Assembly (NCBI GenBank): GCA_963842155.1
Contig: CAWJFP010000036.1
Span: forward strand, 310,001-374,000
Direction: 5' to 3'
Length of the DNA: 64,000 nt
From: CAWJFP01 sp963842155
Lineage (GTDB): Bacteria; Pseudomonadota; Alphaproteobacteria; JACZXZ01
Part shown: positions 18,297-27,024 of the stretch, in pieces
How positions within the stretch are numbered: the first letter of the stretch is position 1
How the letters are laid out: every line of letters begins with the position of its first letter
Translations under genes and position numbers: made by a program
Notes under the pieces: generated by a model
Told to the model about the DNA's origin: nothing
What the model saw: the letters and a program-made list of their open reading frames with translations, nothing else
Databases searched by the model: none

Positions 18297-19292
18297 TCAA
18301 CGGCCGGTCAATAGCTCCAGCTTCTCGGGGTAACGCGCCCCTTGCACTGCGATCTTCGAGGCGGCGCTCTCGATTTCGCGAAGATCATCCGGCGTCAGTT
18401 CAATGGCGGCGGCGCCGATGTTCTCCTCCAGCCGCGTGAGCTTCGTGGTGCCCGGGATCGGAACGATCCACGGCTTCTGCGCCAGCAGCCAGGCCAGTGC
18501 AATTTGGGCCGGCGTCGCCTTCTTCCGCTGCCCGATCTTGGCCAGCAGATCGACGAGGGCCTGGTTAGCTTTCCGCGCCTCCGGCGTAAAGCGCGGCAGC
18601 GCGCTGCGGAAATCGGCACTGTCGAACTTGGTATTTGGGTCGATCTTGCCGGTGAGGAAGCCCCTGCCCAGCGGGCTATAGGGAACGAAGCCAATCCCCA
18701 GCTCTTCCACGGTCGCCAGCACTTCTTTTTCGGGAGTGCGGGTCCACAGCGAGTATTCGCTTTGCAGCGCCGTGACCGGTTGGACGGCGTGTGCGCGACG
18801 GATCGTCGGCACGCCCGCTTCGGAAAGCCCGAAATGCTTGACCTTGCCTTCCTTGATCAGGTCCTTGACGGCTCCGGCGACATCCTCGATCGGCACGTCG
18901 GGGTCAACCCGGTGTTGGTAGAAGAGATCGATGGCATCGACCCTGAGTCGCTTGAGCGAGCCCTCCGCGACCTCTTTGATATGCTCCGGCCGGCTGTCGA
19001 GTCCAACCCAATTCGGCCCGCCCTTCGGACCGAGCTTGAACCCGAACTTCGTCGCGATCGCGACTTTGCCCTTGAACGGGGCGAGCGCTTCGCCCACGAG
19101 TTCTTCGTTGTTGAACGGCCCATACACTTCAGCCGTATCGAAGAAGGTGACGCCGCGTGCGACGGCCGTCCGAAGGAGCGCAATCATCTCCTTCTTGTCC
19201 GCAGGCGGACCATAGGAAAAGGTCATGCCCATGCAGCCGAGCCCGATGGCGGAGACCTTCAGGCCGTTTTTCCCGAGTTTGCGTTCTTGCAT
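18297..19292 (-). CDS. Aldo/keto reductase
   Basis: NADPH-dependent reductase of aldehydes and ketones, AKR fold. 331 residues from the ATG at 19292 (GGGAG nine bases upstream). The catalytic tetrad is visible: Asp and Tyr in FFDTAEVYGPFNNEELVGEAL, Lys in IATKFGF, His in FYQHRVDP. The cofactor region is in PYSPLGRGFLTGK and PIPGTTKLTRLEENIGA. It resembles the AKR13/YakC type acting on small carbonyls. The gene is divergent from the SnoaL-like gene at 19417. Confidence 0.92.
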   Translation of the reverse strand: MQERKLGKNGLKVSAIGLGCMGMTFSYGPPADKKEMIALLRTAVARGVTFFDTAEVYGPFNNEELVGEALAPFKGKVAIATKFGFKLGPKGGPNWVGLDSRPEHIKEVAEGSLKRLRVDAIDLFYQHRVDPDVPIEDVAGAVKDLIKEGKVKHFGLSEAGVPTIRRAHAVQPVTALQSEYSLWTRTPEKEVLATVEELGIGFVPYSPLGRGFLTGKIDPNTKFDSADFRSALPRFTPEARKANQALVDLLAKIGQRKKATPAQIALAWLLAQKPWIVPIPGTTKLTRLEENIGAAAIELTPDDLREIESAASKIAVQGARYPEKLELLTGR

Positions 19293-19416
19293 CGTTAGAA
19301 CTCCCGTATTTGGGTTGAAGCCGGGAATGGCCCCCTGCCGCATCTGGAAGGCCTGTTCCAGGCATGCGCATGGTACGACGGCTCGACATCGACGGCGATG
19401 GTCAGGGAGATTTGCT

Positions 19417-19798
19417 ATGGAAGACCGGGAGATTCGAGCGGCTCTGGATCGTCACTGGGCCGCCTCCGATGCGAACGACCTGGAGGGGGAGCACCAAATC
19501 TACCGAGAGGACGCGGTGCTCGAATATCCTCAATCGGGCGAGCGGGTGCGCGGGCGGCGGAAGATTTCAGTCGTCTCGCGCCGCGCAGCCGAACCGGAAG
19601 CGCTTCGCCGTGCGGCGGATAATCGGCGCGGGCAGCCTTTGGGTCACCGAATATGTCCTGACCTATGACGGGCGGCCGTCATACACGGTGAGCATCATGG
19701 AGTTCCTCGATGGGAAGGTGGCCCGCGAGACCCAGTATTTCGGCGATCCGTTCGCGCCGGGGCCTTCGCGCGCGCAATGGGTCGAGCGGATGCCCTGA
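19417..19798 (+). pseudogene. SnoaL/NTF2-like protein, frameshifted near 19565-19567
   Basis: A small nuclear-transport-factor-2-fold protein of unknown ligand. The first part reads AALDRHWAASDANDLEGEHQIYREDAVLEYPQSGERVRGR, the rest is in another frame: QSSRAAQPNRKRFAVRRIIG, LWVTEYVLTYDG, YTVSIMEFLDGKVARETQYF. Removing one T from AAGATTTCAG at 19562-19571 joins them into 126 residues with a complete fold. RBS GGGAGA lies before the ATG at 19417. Either a recent mutation or a sequence error. Confidence 0.8.
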
Positions 19799-19816
19799 AA
19801 CCTGGCCGCGGTAACG

Positions 19817-20416
19817 ATGGCCACCCGCCGCCCTCTCGCTCGCTCGAAGCTGCCGATCGATACGGCCTCTCTCGCCCGCTATCTCATTGGCAAGCTATTG
19901 GTGCGGGAATTGCCAGAAGGCATCGCCAGCGGTCGTATTGTCGAGACCGAGGCGTATGTCGTCGGCGACGCCGCCGGGCACGCCTACCGGGGGATGACAC
20001 GGCGCAATCGTTCGCTCTTTCTCGAGCGTGGGCACGCCTATGTTTATCTCGCCTACGGCACCTCATACATGCTGAATGTCTCGAGCGAGATACCCGGGAT
20101 CGGAGCCGGCGTTCTGATCAGGGCGCTCGAGCCGCTCGAAGGCATCCCGATCATGCAGGGAAATCGCGGCATCGAGCGCTTGCGCGACTTGGCGCGAGGG
20201 CCAGGAAGGCTCGCCGCCGCCTTGCGGATTGATCGTTCGCTCGATGGGCTCGATCTTTGCCGAGCAGGCCCTCTATGGCTCGGACGCGGCTGCCGCGAAC
20301 CCGGCGAAATCGGGCAGAGCATCAGAATCGGCATTTCGCGGGATGCGAGCCGCCTCCTGCGATTCTACCTTCGGGGCAGTCCGTTCGTCAGCGGTCCAAG
20401 ATCGCTCAACGAATAA
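19817..20416 (+). CDS. 3-methyladenine (alkyladenine) DNA glycosylase, AAG/MPG family
   Basis: Excises alkylated purines in base-excision repair. 199 residues. Catalytic Glu lies in SGRIVETEAYVVGDAAGHAYRGMTRRNRSLFLERGHAYVYLAYG, with the intercalating Tyr region, followed by VLIRALEPLEG, GPGRLAAALRID and IRIGISRDASRLLRFYLRGSPFVSG, all family hallmarks. Follows the SnoaL-like gene by 18 bases, so probably cotranscribed with it. Its 3' end borders the accessory patch. Confidence 0.94.
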   Translation: MATRRPLARSKLPIDTASLARYLIGKLLVRELPEGIASGRIVETEAYVVGDAAGHAYRGMTRRNRSLFLERGHAYVYLAYGTSYMLNVSSEIPGIGAGVLIRALEPLEGIPIMQGNRGIERLRDLARGPGRLAAALRIDRSLDGLDLCRAGPLWLGRGCREPGEIGQSIRIGISRDASRLLRFYLRGSPFVSGPRSLNE

Positions 20417-20453
20417 GACACCGCCGCGCGCCACAAAGCAGGAACCCGGATTG

Positions 20454-20588
20454 CGCCTCATTTTCGCGACCGGGTACGCACCGCTGCCGAGCACCGCGCG
20501 CCAGCACGGACCGCAAGGGGCGGTGTTGCTTCAAAAGCCCTACGACGAGCAGACGATCGAGACCGCGCTTAAAACTATGACATCATAG
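20454..20588 (+). pseudogene. Remnant of a response-regulator receiver domain
   Basis: A 44-codon open piece ending at TAG 20588 encodes RLIFATGYAPLPS, then GAVLLQKPYDEQTIETAL. This is the last third of a CheY-like receiver: the beta4 FATGY with its Thr, the beta5 QKPYD with the conserved Lys-Pro, and the final helix. The phospho-acceptor half is missing and no start codon fits. I read it as a decayed 3' end left by a deletion or insertion next to the glycosylase gene. Confidence 0.65.
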
Positions 20589-20591
20589 CCC

Positions 20592-20685
20592 GATTCGACG
20601 CCGTTCCATCGGAGCCCGCGGTACTGCGGGATCGCACGGCTGCCGATGAAGGCGGACCCGCCGGTCACGAGATACGAGGGACAAT
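20592..20685 (-). pseudogene. Possible remnant of a nucleotide-sugar epimerase/dehydratase N-terminus
   Basis: On the minus strand about 31 codons read SYLVTGGSAFIGSRAIPQYRG, close to the first strand and dinucleotide loop of extended short-chain epimerases (consensus LVTGGxGFIGS). The following sequence loses similarity and no full frame exists. It abuts the response-regulator remnant tail to tail, consistent with a scrapyard of deleted genes. Short match, so moderate confidence only. Confidence 0.4.
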
Positions 20686-20746
20686 TAGTAGCTCCTGATT
20701 TGCTCGGGTGCTGCGTGAAGGCGTCACTCTATAGGACCGGTACAGA

Positions 20747-20752
20747 TGGTAT
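20747..20752 (+). promoter_or_regulatory. Candidate -10 element (TATACT) for the repeat-protein gene
   Basis: TATACT about 55 bases upstream of the ATG at 20808, in a locally AT-rich stretch. No good -35 hexamer is found 16-18 bases upstream, so this is a weak call. Confidence 0.25.
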
Positions 20753-20807
20753 ACTAAGCTGCTTATCTTCAATCACAACGAGTTGAGCATCGCGAGGGGT
20801 GGCGTAC

Positions 20808-21056
20808 ATGACTGTGGCAGCTGCTTGGATTCAGGATGGTTGGATATACAGCACAGAGGTGTATCAAAACGGAAAGTTCTGGATAGACGACAACTGGATT
20901 TGGGGTCCTGTTGGAGCGCAGGATGTAAATACGAAGTACTGGATTAGCGACGGTTGGATATGGGGGCCGGTCGGTGCGGCAAACGTAATGACGGGATACT
21001 TCATTCAAGATGGCTGGATTTATGGGCCTAGCGCCAAATTGCCATTCGTAAGATAG
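20808..21056 (+). CDS. Small tandem-repeat protein with four W-I-x-D-x-W-I units
   Basis: 82 residues, unlike any family I know. It is built almost wholly of a 20-residue unit: WIQDGWIYSTEVYQNGKF, WIDDNWIWGPVGAQDVNTKY, WISDGWIWGPVGAANVMTGY, FIQDGWIYGPSAK. The pattern of two Trp-Ile pairs flanking an Asp and a Gly-Pro-Val-Gly turn suggests stacked beta hairpins, as in small carbohydrate- or wall-binding repeats, but that is inference. No signal peptide or membrane segment. DNA copies are 60 bases apart and clearly diverged, so the repeats are old or codon-shuffled. ATG with GAGGGG nine bases upstream. Base composition is lower in GC than neighbours, within an accessory patch. Confidence 0.7.
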   Translation: MTVAAAWIQDGWIYSTEVYQNGKFWIDDNWIWGPVGAQDVNTKYWISDGWIWGPVGAANVMTGYFIQDGWIYGPSAKLPFVR

Positions 21057-21164
21057 GCTTAGAGCCGATTTTTTGCGCTTGGGCCATCGATGCCAGAAGG
21101 CACGGCAGAAGGATATCTCTCGTCCGTCGATCGAGACCCAGTCGGCAATTCATATGCGCTGCCG

Positions 21165-21878
21165 CTACTTCCAAAATGAGTTTGAGATCACGTTCGCAAC
21201 TATACCGACGGCAAGTGCTGTTATAACTGCGACGAAAAAATAAGCACGTCGTTGAGCTGCTCGATCCAAAAGGCCGACGCCGCCACCAAAAGCGAAAACC
21301 GCTGGAGGAAACAGCCATTGTACCAATCTCATGCCTCGAAAAGCCAGCACACAAAGTATTGCTCCAAGAAAGATCGCGGCAATAGGTATTGCGATGGATT
21401 TGGAGTTCAGATAACGGAAACCGCCCAAGAAGAAGCCGCCTCCAGAAATAAAAATGAACACGGATAGAGCTCCTATAACGAAATCTGGAGGAGATGAGAA
21501 CGGTGAATACCATAGCAGGGAGCCGCCAATCAATTCCTCAAGTTTATTTGCTATATAAATTACGTCGCGATCATCGCCTATTATTCGATAGCGAATAGAG
21601 GGTTCAAAAAACTTTGGCTTCCCGATTTCAATCGAAATACGTGTTTTTGATCCGTAAGTATTTTTGAACTCGACTTCGGTAATTTGCCGCGATCGGTTGT
21701 TTTGAAAATCAAGCAAATCGCTCAATTCGTCAAACTCGATTTCCGATCCGTCGGAACATGAAAACGACAGATGCGGTTTGGTACCAGCGTCGGTCAGTAT
21801 GTCCCAAATTGCATTGGCCATTCGCGGGCTGAGACAGAATGCCTTTCGGTATTCTCTTTGTTTGGTTGTTGTTGCCAT
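21165..21878 (-). CDS. Hypothetical membrane protein
   Basis: 237 residues, not recognised. About 120 soluble residues first (LSFSCSDGSEIEFDELSDLLDFQNN, VEFKNTYGSKTRISIEIG, IRYRIIGDDRDVIYIANKLEELIGG) with an alpha/beta look, then four hydrophobic segments at about 131-155 (FVIGALSVFIFISGGGFFLGG), 163-185, 187-207 and 213-233. The arrangement suggests a cytoplasmic sensing or binding domain on a four-helix anchor. Codon use and AT content differ from the flanking housekeeping genes, in line with recent acquisition. It converges with the repeat-protein gene and is read the same way as guaA downstream of it. Confidence 0.6.
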   Translation of the reverse strand: MATTTKQREYRKAFCLSPRMANAIWDILTDAGTKPHLSFSCSDGSEIEFDELSDLLDFQNNRSRQITEVEFKNTYGSKTRISIEIGKPKFFEPSIRYRIIGDDRDVIYIANKLEELIGGSLLWYSPFSSPPDFVIGALSVFIFISGGGFFLGGFRYLNSKSIAIPIAAIFLGAILCVLAFRGMRLVQWLFPPAVFAFGGGVGLLDRAAQRRAYFFVAVITALAVGIVANVISNSFWK

Positions 21879-21899
21879 GGACCTAGCGCCCCTTGCGCC

Positions 21900-23450
21900 T
21901 CACTCCCACTCGATGGTTCCCGGCGGTTTCGAGGTCACGTCATAGACCACGCGGTTGATGCCGCGCACCTCGTTGATGATGCGCGTCGCGGCGGCGGCCA
22001 GAAATGCATGATCGAAGGGATAGGAATCCGCCGTCATCCCGTCGGTCGAGGTGACGGCGCGTAGCGCGCAGACATAATCGTAGGAGCGCGCGTCCCCCAT
22101 GACGCCCACCGTCCGCACCGGCAAGAGCACCACGAAAGCCTGCCAGATCGCGTCGTAGAGCCCGGCATTGCGGATCTCCTCGAGGAAGATCATGTCGGCC
22201 TTGCGCAGGATCGCGAGCTTTTCCGCCGTGACTGCCCCCGGACAACGGATGGCGAGGCCGGGCCCCGGGAAAGGATGCCGGCCGACGAGCTTCTCGGGCA
22301 ATCCGAGCTCGCGGCCGAGCTCGCGCACCTCGTCCTTGAAGAGCTCGCGCAGCGGCTCGACGAGCTTGAGCTTCATCCGCTCGGGCAATCCGCCCACATT
22401 ATGGTGCGACTTGATGGTGACGGAAGGTCCGCCCAGCGGCGAGACGGATTCGATGACGTCGGGATAAAGCGTGCCCTGGGCCAGAAATTCGGCGCCGCCC
22501 AGCTTATGCGCCTCCTCGTCGAAGACCTCGACGAAGGTGGCGCCGATGATCTTGCGCTTGGCTTCGGGCTCCTCGATGCCGGCGAGCCTGGCGAGGAAGA
22601 GCGCGCTCGCATCGCGCACGGTCAGGGGAATGTTGTAATGGCCGCGGAAGACCTCCTCGACCTCCTCGCGCTCGCGCGCCCGCAACAGCCCGTGATCGAT
22701 GAAGATGCAATGGAGCCGCTCGCCCACCGCCTCATGGATCAGTACGGCGGCGACCGAGGAATCGACGCCGCCTGAGAGCCCGCAGATGACGCGCCCCTGC
22801 CCCACCTGCTGCCTGATCTTGGCGACCGCCTGCTCGCGGAACCTCGCCATGCTCCAATCGCCGGCGCAGCCGGCCACCTTGCGGGTGAAGTTTCGCAACA
22901 GGTCCGCGCCATGCGGCGTATGCACGACCTCGGGGTGGAACAGCAGGCCGTAGAAGCGGCGCTCGTCGTCGGCCGTCATCGCATAGGGCGCGCCGTCGCT
23001 GACGCCGACCGAGCGGAAGCCGGGCGGCAGCCGCACGACGCGGTCGCCATGGCTCATCCAGACTTGCTGGCGCTCGCCCTTCTTCCAGACGCCGTCCCAG
23101 AGCGCCGAATCGCCGGTCACCTCGACGAAGGCGCGGCCGAACTCCTGATGCTCCGAAGGCGCCACCTCGCCGCCGAGCTGAGCGCACATGGTTTGGAAGC
23201 CGTAGCAGATGCCGAGCACCGGCACGCCGAGCTTGAACACCGCCTCGGGAGCGCGCGGCAAATCGGCTTCGGTGAGCGAGGCGGGTCCTCCGGAAAGAAT
23301 GATCGCCTTGGGCGCGAAGGCGGCGAGCAATTCGGCGGTGACCCGGTTATAGGGCTGGATTTCGCTGTAGACGCCGCTTTCGCGCACGCGGCGCGCAATG
23401 AGCTGGGTAACCTGGGAGCCGAAATCGAGAATGAGGACGCGGTCGGTCAT
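21900..23450 (-). CDS. guaA: GMP synthase (glutamine-hydrolysing)
   Basis: Last step of GMP synthesis, amidating XMP. 516 residues from the ATG at 23450. The class I glutaminase domain comes first: ILDFGSQVTQLIARRVRE, ILSGGPASL, GVPVLGICYGFQ (Cys nucleophile) and LFHPEVVHTP (His/Glu). The ATP pyrophosphatase domain has GLSGGVDSSV and the dimer domain ends KPPGTIEWE. A frame extension to 23600 lacks family similarity. guaB lies about 2 kb upstream on the same strand. Confidence 0.97.
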   Translation of the reverse strand: MTDRVLILDFGSQVTQLIARRVRESGVYSEIQPYNRVTAELLAAFAPKAIILSGGPASLTEADLPRAPEAVFKLGVPVLGICYGFQTMCAQLGGEVAPSEHQEFGRAFVEVTGDSALWDGVWKKGERQQVWMSHGDRVVRLPPGFRSVGVSDGAPYAMTADDERRFYGLLFHPEVVHTPHGADLLRNFTRKVAGCAGDWSMARFREQAVAKIRQQVGQGRVICGLSGGVDSSVAAVLIHEAVGERLHCIFIDHGLLRAREREEVEEVFRGHYNIPLTVRDASALFLARLAGIEEPEAKRKIIGATFVEVFDEEAHKLGGAEFLAQGTLYPDVIESVSPLGGPSVTIKSHHNVGGLPERMKLKLVEPLRELFKDEVRELGRELGLPEKLVGRHPFPGPGLAIRCPGAVTAEKLAILRKADMIFLEEIRNAGLYDAIWQAFVVLLPVRTVGVMGDARSYDYVCALRAVTSTDGMTADSYPFDHAFLAAAATRIINEVRGINRVVYDVTSKPPGTIEWE

Positions 23451-23532
23451 GCGGGCGCGCTGACGATCCTGGAGCGGCACCATAGCCGAGCGCGCCCCGA
23501 CCCGCCAGGAGGAAAGACCGCTAGGAAGCGCC

Positions 23533-24084
23533 TCAATCGGCGCGCGCGCCGTCGCTCGAGCCGTTGAGGGCGCGGGCGAGGTCGGGCCAGCCATAGGCAA
23601 GCTCCGGCAGCACGACGCCCCAGAGCCGCTCCTTGCGGTGCGCGATCATCACGCCGCCCGTCGCCTCGTAGAAGAACCGCGAGGGGTTCTTCGCCAGCAC
23701 CCAGAGCATCGCGCCATGCAGATGCTGCTGGTCGAGCCGCTGGAAGCAAGCGTTCAGCAGGTCGCTGCCGACGCCCTGGTCCTGATGATCGGGCGAGACA
23801 TAGATCGTGTAGATCTCCGCCTCGTAGCCGGGCAGCGGCGCACGGGCGCGACCCGCCGAGAGGAAGCCGATCGGGCCTTGGCGCGGGCGTTCCGCCACGA
23901 GCACGGTCTGCCGGCCGCGTTGGCCGCTGAGCACGCCGAGCCAGCTTTCGCGATGCCCGTCGGCCCGCATGTTCGCCAACATGCGCTCCGGCAGCAGCCC
24001 GGCATAGGTGGCGCGCCAGGTCTCGACATGGATCCGCGCGATCGCCGCCGCGTCGGATGGAATGGCCAGTCGCACGTTCGCCAT
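23533..24084 (-). CDS. GNAT family N-acetyltransferase
   Basis: Acetyl-CoA dependent acyltransferase with unknown substrate. 183 residues. N-terminal IPSDAAAIARIHVETWRATYAGLLP is typical of the branch related to ribosomal-protein and toxin acetylases. The acetyl-CoA motif A is IYTIYVSPDHQDQGVGSDLLNACF (Q-x-x-G-x-G form), and motif B is AMLWVLAKNPSRFFYEATGGVMI. Lies between guaA and the RsmB-like gene with 31 bases to the latter, so may share its transcript. Confidence 0.9.
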   Translation of the reverse strand: MANVRLAIPSDAAAIARIHVETWRATYAGLLPERMLANMRADGHRESWLGVLSGQRGRQTVLVAERPRQGPIGFLSAGRARAPLPGYEAEIYTIYVSPDHQDQGVGSDLLNACFQRLDQQHLHGAMLWVLAKNPSRFFYEATGGVMIAHRKERLWGVVLPELAYGWPDLARALNGSSDGARAD

Positions 24085-24115
24085 GAGGAAAGGCTAGCAC
24101 GGCTTTTTCGCCGCG

Positions 24116-25423
24116 TCAGCCACGCTCGAACGCGGCCACGAAGAATCCATCGGTGCCGTGGCGCGCAGGCGTCAGGGTGAGGGTGTCGCCTTCGCCCGGG
24201 TATGCGCCTCCGACGGCCTTTGCCCAGGCCTCTTCCAACGGAAAGGCACGGAATCCCGCGTTCTCGCGGAGGAATAAAGCCGCCTGCGCCTCGTTCTCCT
24301 CGGCCAAGAGCGAGCAGGTGACATAGACCAGCCGCCCGCCGGGCCTCACCAGCCGCGCGGCGCTGGCCAGAATCTCGCGTTGCAGAGCGACGAGCTCGGC
24401 CAGATCATCCGGTGTCAAGCGCCATCTGGCGTCCGGATTGCGCCGCCAGGTCCCGCTGCCGCTGCAAGGCGCATCGACGAGGACGCGGTCGAAGCTTTGC
24501 TTATGGCGCTTGATCCAGGGATCGCGATGCCCGTCGAGAAGCTTGCGGGTGACGTTATGCACGCCCGCGCGGGCGAGCCTGACTGCCGCGCGCGCCATGC
24601 GCGGCTTACTGACCTCGAGCGCGTAGATTTGGCCTTGGTTGCGCATGGCGGCCGCAAGCGCCAAGGCCTTGCCGCCGGCCCCGGAGCAGAAGTCGCAAAC
24701 CCGCATGCCGGGCTCGGCGCCAGTTAGAAGCGCCGCAAGCTGGGAGCCCTCGTCCTGCACCTCGACCAGCCCGGCGCGGAAGGCCTTGCTGCCGCCGATC
24801 GCGAGGCGCCGGGGCAGACGGAGCCCAAGGGGCGAGAGTGGCGTCGGCGCGGCCTCGATGCCCTCGGCGGCCAACGCCGCTTGCGCCTCCTCTCGCGTGG
24901 CTTTGAGGCTGTTGACGCGGAGATCGAAGCTGGCCTCGGCCATGAGCGCGGTCAGCTCGGGCTCGAGCCTCGCGCCGAAGACGAGGGCCAGCTTGGCGAA
25001 AAGCCATTCCGGAAGCTCGTACCGCACCCAGTCCGGCTGCTTGGGATGATCGAGGCTGTGGTTGCTCAAGGCGCGCAGCAACGCGCGCTCCGCGGCATCG
25101 AGGGGCGCCGGATGACGGGACGCGCCGTCGAAATGCTCCGCGATGCGGGCGGCCCGCCATCTCTCGATCAGGACAAGAGCGGCGATGATCCTCCCGCGCG
25201 CGGGCTCGACCGCCGTCGCCTTCAGGCGCTGCAGCCACCAATCGAGCGATGCGCGGCGGCGCAGGACTTCGTAGACCAGCGCGGCGATCGCGCGACGGTC
25301 CTTGGCGCCGATATAGCGCCGCGCGCGGAAATAATCCGCCGTCGTCTTGTCGGCGGGCGAGCCGGCCTGCGCGATGAGCGCCAAAAGCTCGATCGCCGCG
25401 GCCAGCTGGGCGGGCGGGGTCAT
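24116..25423 (-). CDS. RsmB/NOP family RNA cytosine-5 methyltransferase
   Basis: SAM-dependent methylation of cytosine in RNA, probably rRNA. 435 residues. The N-terminal NusB-like helical domain covers about residues 5-150. The catalytic domain has MRVCDFCSGAGGKALALAA (SAM motif I), VLVDAPCSGSGTWRRNPDARW (motif IV with Pro-Cys) and LVYVTCSLLAEENEAQ (motif VI Cys nucleophile). The pair of Cys residues needed for the 5-methylation cycle is present. Could be RsmB itself or a paralogue; position between guaA and guaB is common in alphaproteobacteria. Confidence 0.93.
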   Translation of the reverse strand: MTPPAQLAAAIELLALIAQAGSPADKTTADYFRARRYIGAKDRRAIAALVYEVLRRRASLDWWLQRLKATAVEPARGRIIAALVLIERWRAARIAEHFDGASRHPAPLDAAERALLRALSNHSLDHPKQPDWVRYELPEWLFAKLALVFGARLEPELTALMAEASFDLRVNSLKATREEAQAALAAEGIEAAPTPLSPLGLRLPRRLAIGGSKAFRAGLVEVQDEGSQLAALLTGAEPGMRVCDFCSGAGGKALALAAAMRNQGQIYALEVSKPRMARAAVRLARAGVHNVTRKLLDGHRDPWIKRHKQSFDRVLVDAPCSGSGTWRRNPDARWRLTPDDLAELVALQREILASAARLVRPGGRLVYVTCSLLAEENEAQAALFLRENAGFRAFPLEEAWAKAVGGAYPGEGDTLTLTPARHGTDGFFVAAFERG

Positions 25424-25477
25424 GGGGCCTAAAGCGCGATCTAGTTTATGCCGCCCCGGCGGGGGCGCCGGCGCTGC

Positions 25478-26941
25478 TCAGCGCTCGCTCCAATAGTTCG
25501 GCGCCTCGCGCGTGATGACCACGTCATGCACATGGCTCTCGCGCAAGCCTGCGTTGGTGATGCGCAGGAAGCGGGCATTGTGCTGGAAATCGGGGATCGA
25601 GGCGCTGCCGGTATAGCCCATGGCCGCGCGCAGGCCGCCGACGAGCTGATGGATGATCGTCGCGACGGGGCCGCGATAGGGCACCTGAGCCTCGATGCCT
25701 TCCGGGACCAGCTTGAGGCTGTTGGCGATCTCGGCCTGGAAATAGCGATCCGCCGAGCCCCGCGCCATGGCGCCGAGCGAGCCCATGCCGTGATAGGCCT
25801 TATAGGAGCGGCCCTGATAGAGATAGACCTCGCCGGGGCTCTCGTCCGTGCCGGCGAACAGCGAGCCGATCATGGCGCAGCTGGCGCCCGCCGCGAGCGC
25901 CTTGGCGAGATCGCCCGAATGCTTGATGCCGCCGTCCGAGATGACGGGAATGTTCTGCTTTCGGCAGGCCTCGACCGCGTCGAGGATCGCGGTCAGCTGC
26001 GGCACGCCCACGCCGGCCACCACGCGGGTGGTGCAGATCGAGCCCGGACCGATGCCGACCTTGATCGCGTCGGCGCCCGCGTCGATGAGCGCCTGCGCCC
26101 CCTCGGCCGTCGCGACATTGCCGGCGATCACCTGGGTATAGTTGGAAAGCTTGCGGACGCGGCTCACCGACCGGAGCACGCCATCGGAATGGCCGTGGGC
26201 GGTATCCACCACGATCACGTCGACCTCGGCGTCGAAAAGCGCCTCGGCCCGCTCGATGCCGGCCTCGCCGACGCCCACGGCCGCGCCGACGCGCAAGCGG
26301 CCCTTCTCGTCCTTGCAGGCGTTGGGGAAGGTCTGCGCCTTCTCGATATCCTTGACGGTGATGAGGCCGACGCAGCGATAGCTGCTGTCCACCACGAGCA
26401 GCTTCTCGATGCGGTGCTTGTGCAGGAGGCGCTTGGCCTCGCCCATCTCGACGCCCTCGCGCACGGTGACCAGATTCTCCTTGGTCATCAGCTCGCGGAT
26501 GGGCTGGCCGGGCTCGGTGGCGAAACGCACGTCGCGGTTGGTGATGATGCCGACGAGGCGACGGCTGCCGCGCTCCACGACCGGAATGCCGGAGATCTTG
26601 TGGTCGGCCATGAGCCTGAGCGCGTCGGCGAGGGTCTCGTCGGGGGTGATGGTGACGGGATTCACCACCATGCCCGCCTCGAATTTCTTGACCTTGCGCA
26701 CCTCGGCCGCCTGCTCGGCGATGGAGAAATTCTTGTGGATCACGCCGAGCCCGCCGGCCTGCGCGAGCGCGATCGCAAGCGGCGCCTCGGTCACCGTGTC
26801 CATGGCGGCCGAGAGCAGCGGAATGCCGAGCTCGACGCGATGAGTCAAGCGCGTATGCGTGTCGGTGGCATTGGGCAGTACGGCGGAGCGGGCGGGCGTA
26901 AGCAGGACGTCGTCGAAAGTTAGCGCCTCACGGATCTGCAT
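25478..26941 (-). CDS. guaB: Inosine-5'-monophosphate dehydrogenase
   Basis: NAD-dependent oxidation of IMP to XMP, first committed step to GMP. 487 residues from the ATG at 26941, preferred over an ATG six codons upstream because GGAGGCGGT precedes it directly. Contains EALTFDDVLLTPARS, two CBS modules (about 95-205), VIAGNVATAEGAQALIDAGADAIKVGIGPGSICTTR with the active-site Cys, and the flap YHGMGSLGAM with RYFQ. Complete. Confidence 0.97.
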   Translation of the reverse strand: MQIREALTFDDVLLTPARSAVLPNATDTHTRLTHRVELGIPLLSAAMDTVTEAPLAIALAQAGGLGVIHKNFSIAEQAAEVRKVKKFEAGMVVNPVTITPDETLADALRLMADHKISGIPVVERGSRRLVGIITNRDVRFATEPGQPIRELMTKENLVTVREGVEMGEAKRLLHKHRIEKLLVVDSSYRCVGLITVKDIEKAQTFPNACKDEKGRLRVGAAVGVGEAGIERAEALFDAEVDVIVVDTAHGHSDGVLRSVSRVRKLSNYTQVIAGNVATAEGAQALIDAGADAIKVGIGPGSICTTRVVAGVGVPQLTAILDAVEACRKQNIPVISDGGIKHSGDLAKALAAGASCAMIGSLFAGTDESPGEVYLYQGRSYKAYHGMGSLGAMARGSADRYFQAEIANSLKLVPEGIEAQVPYRGPVATIIHQLVGGLRAAMGYTGSASIPDFQHNARFLRITNAGLRESHVHDVVITREAPNYWSER

Positions 26942-27024
26942 ACCGCCTCCACCGGACAAGGTGGCGGCCCACTATACAGATTGGCCGCGCGAATGAAAGC
27001 CCCTCGCGCGGGCCTCGCCTGCCG

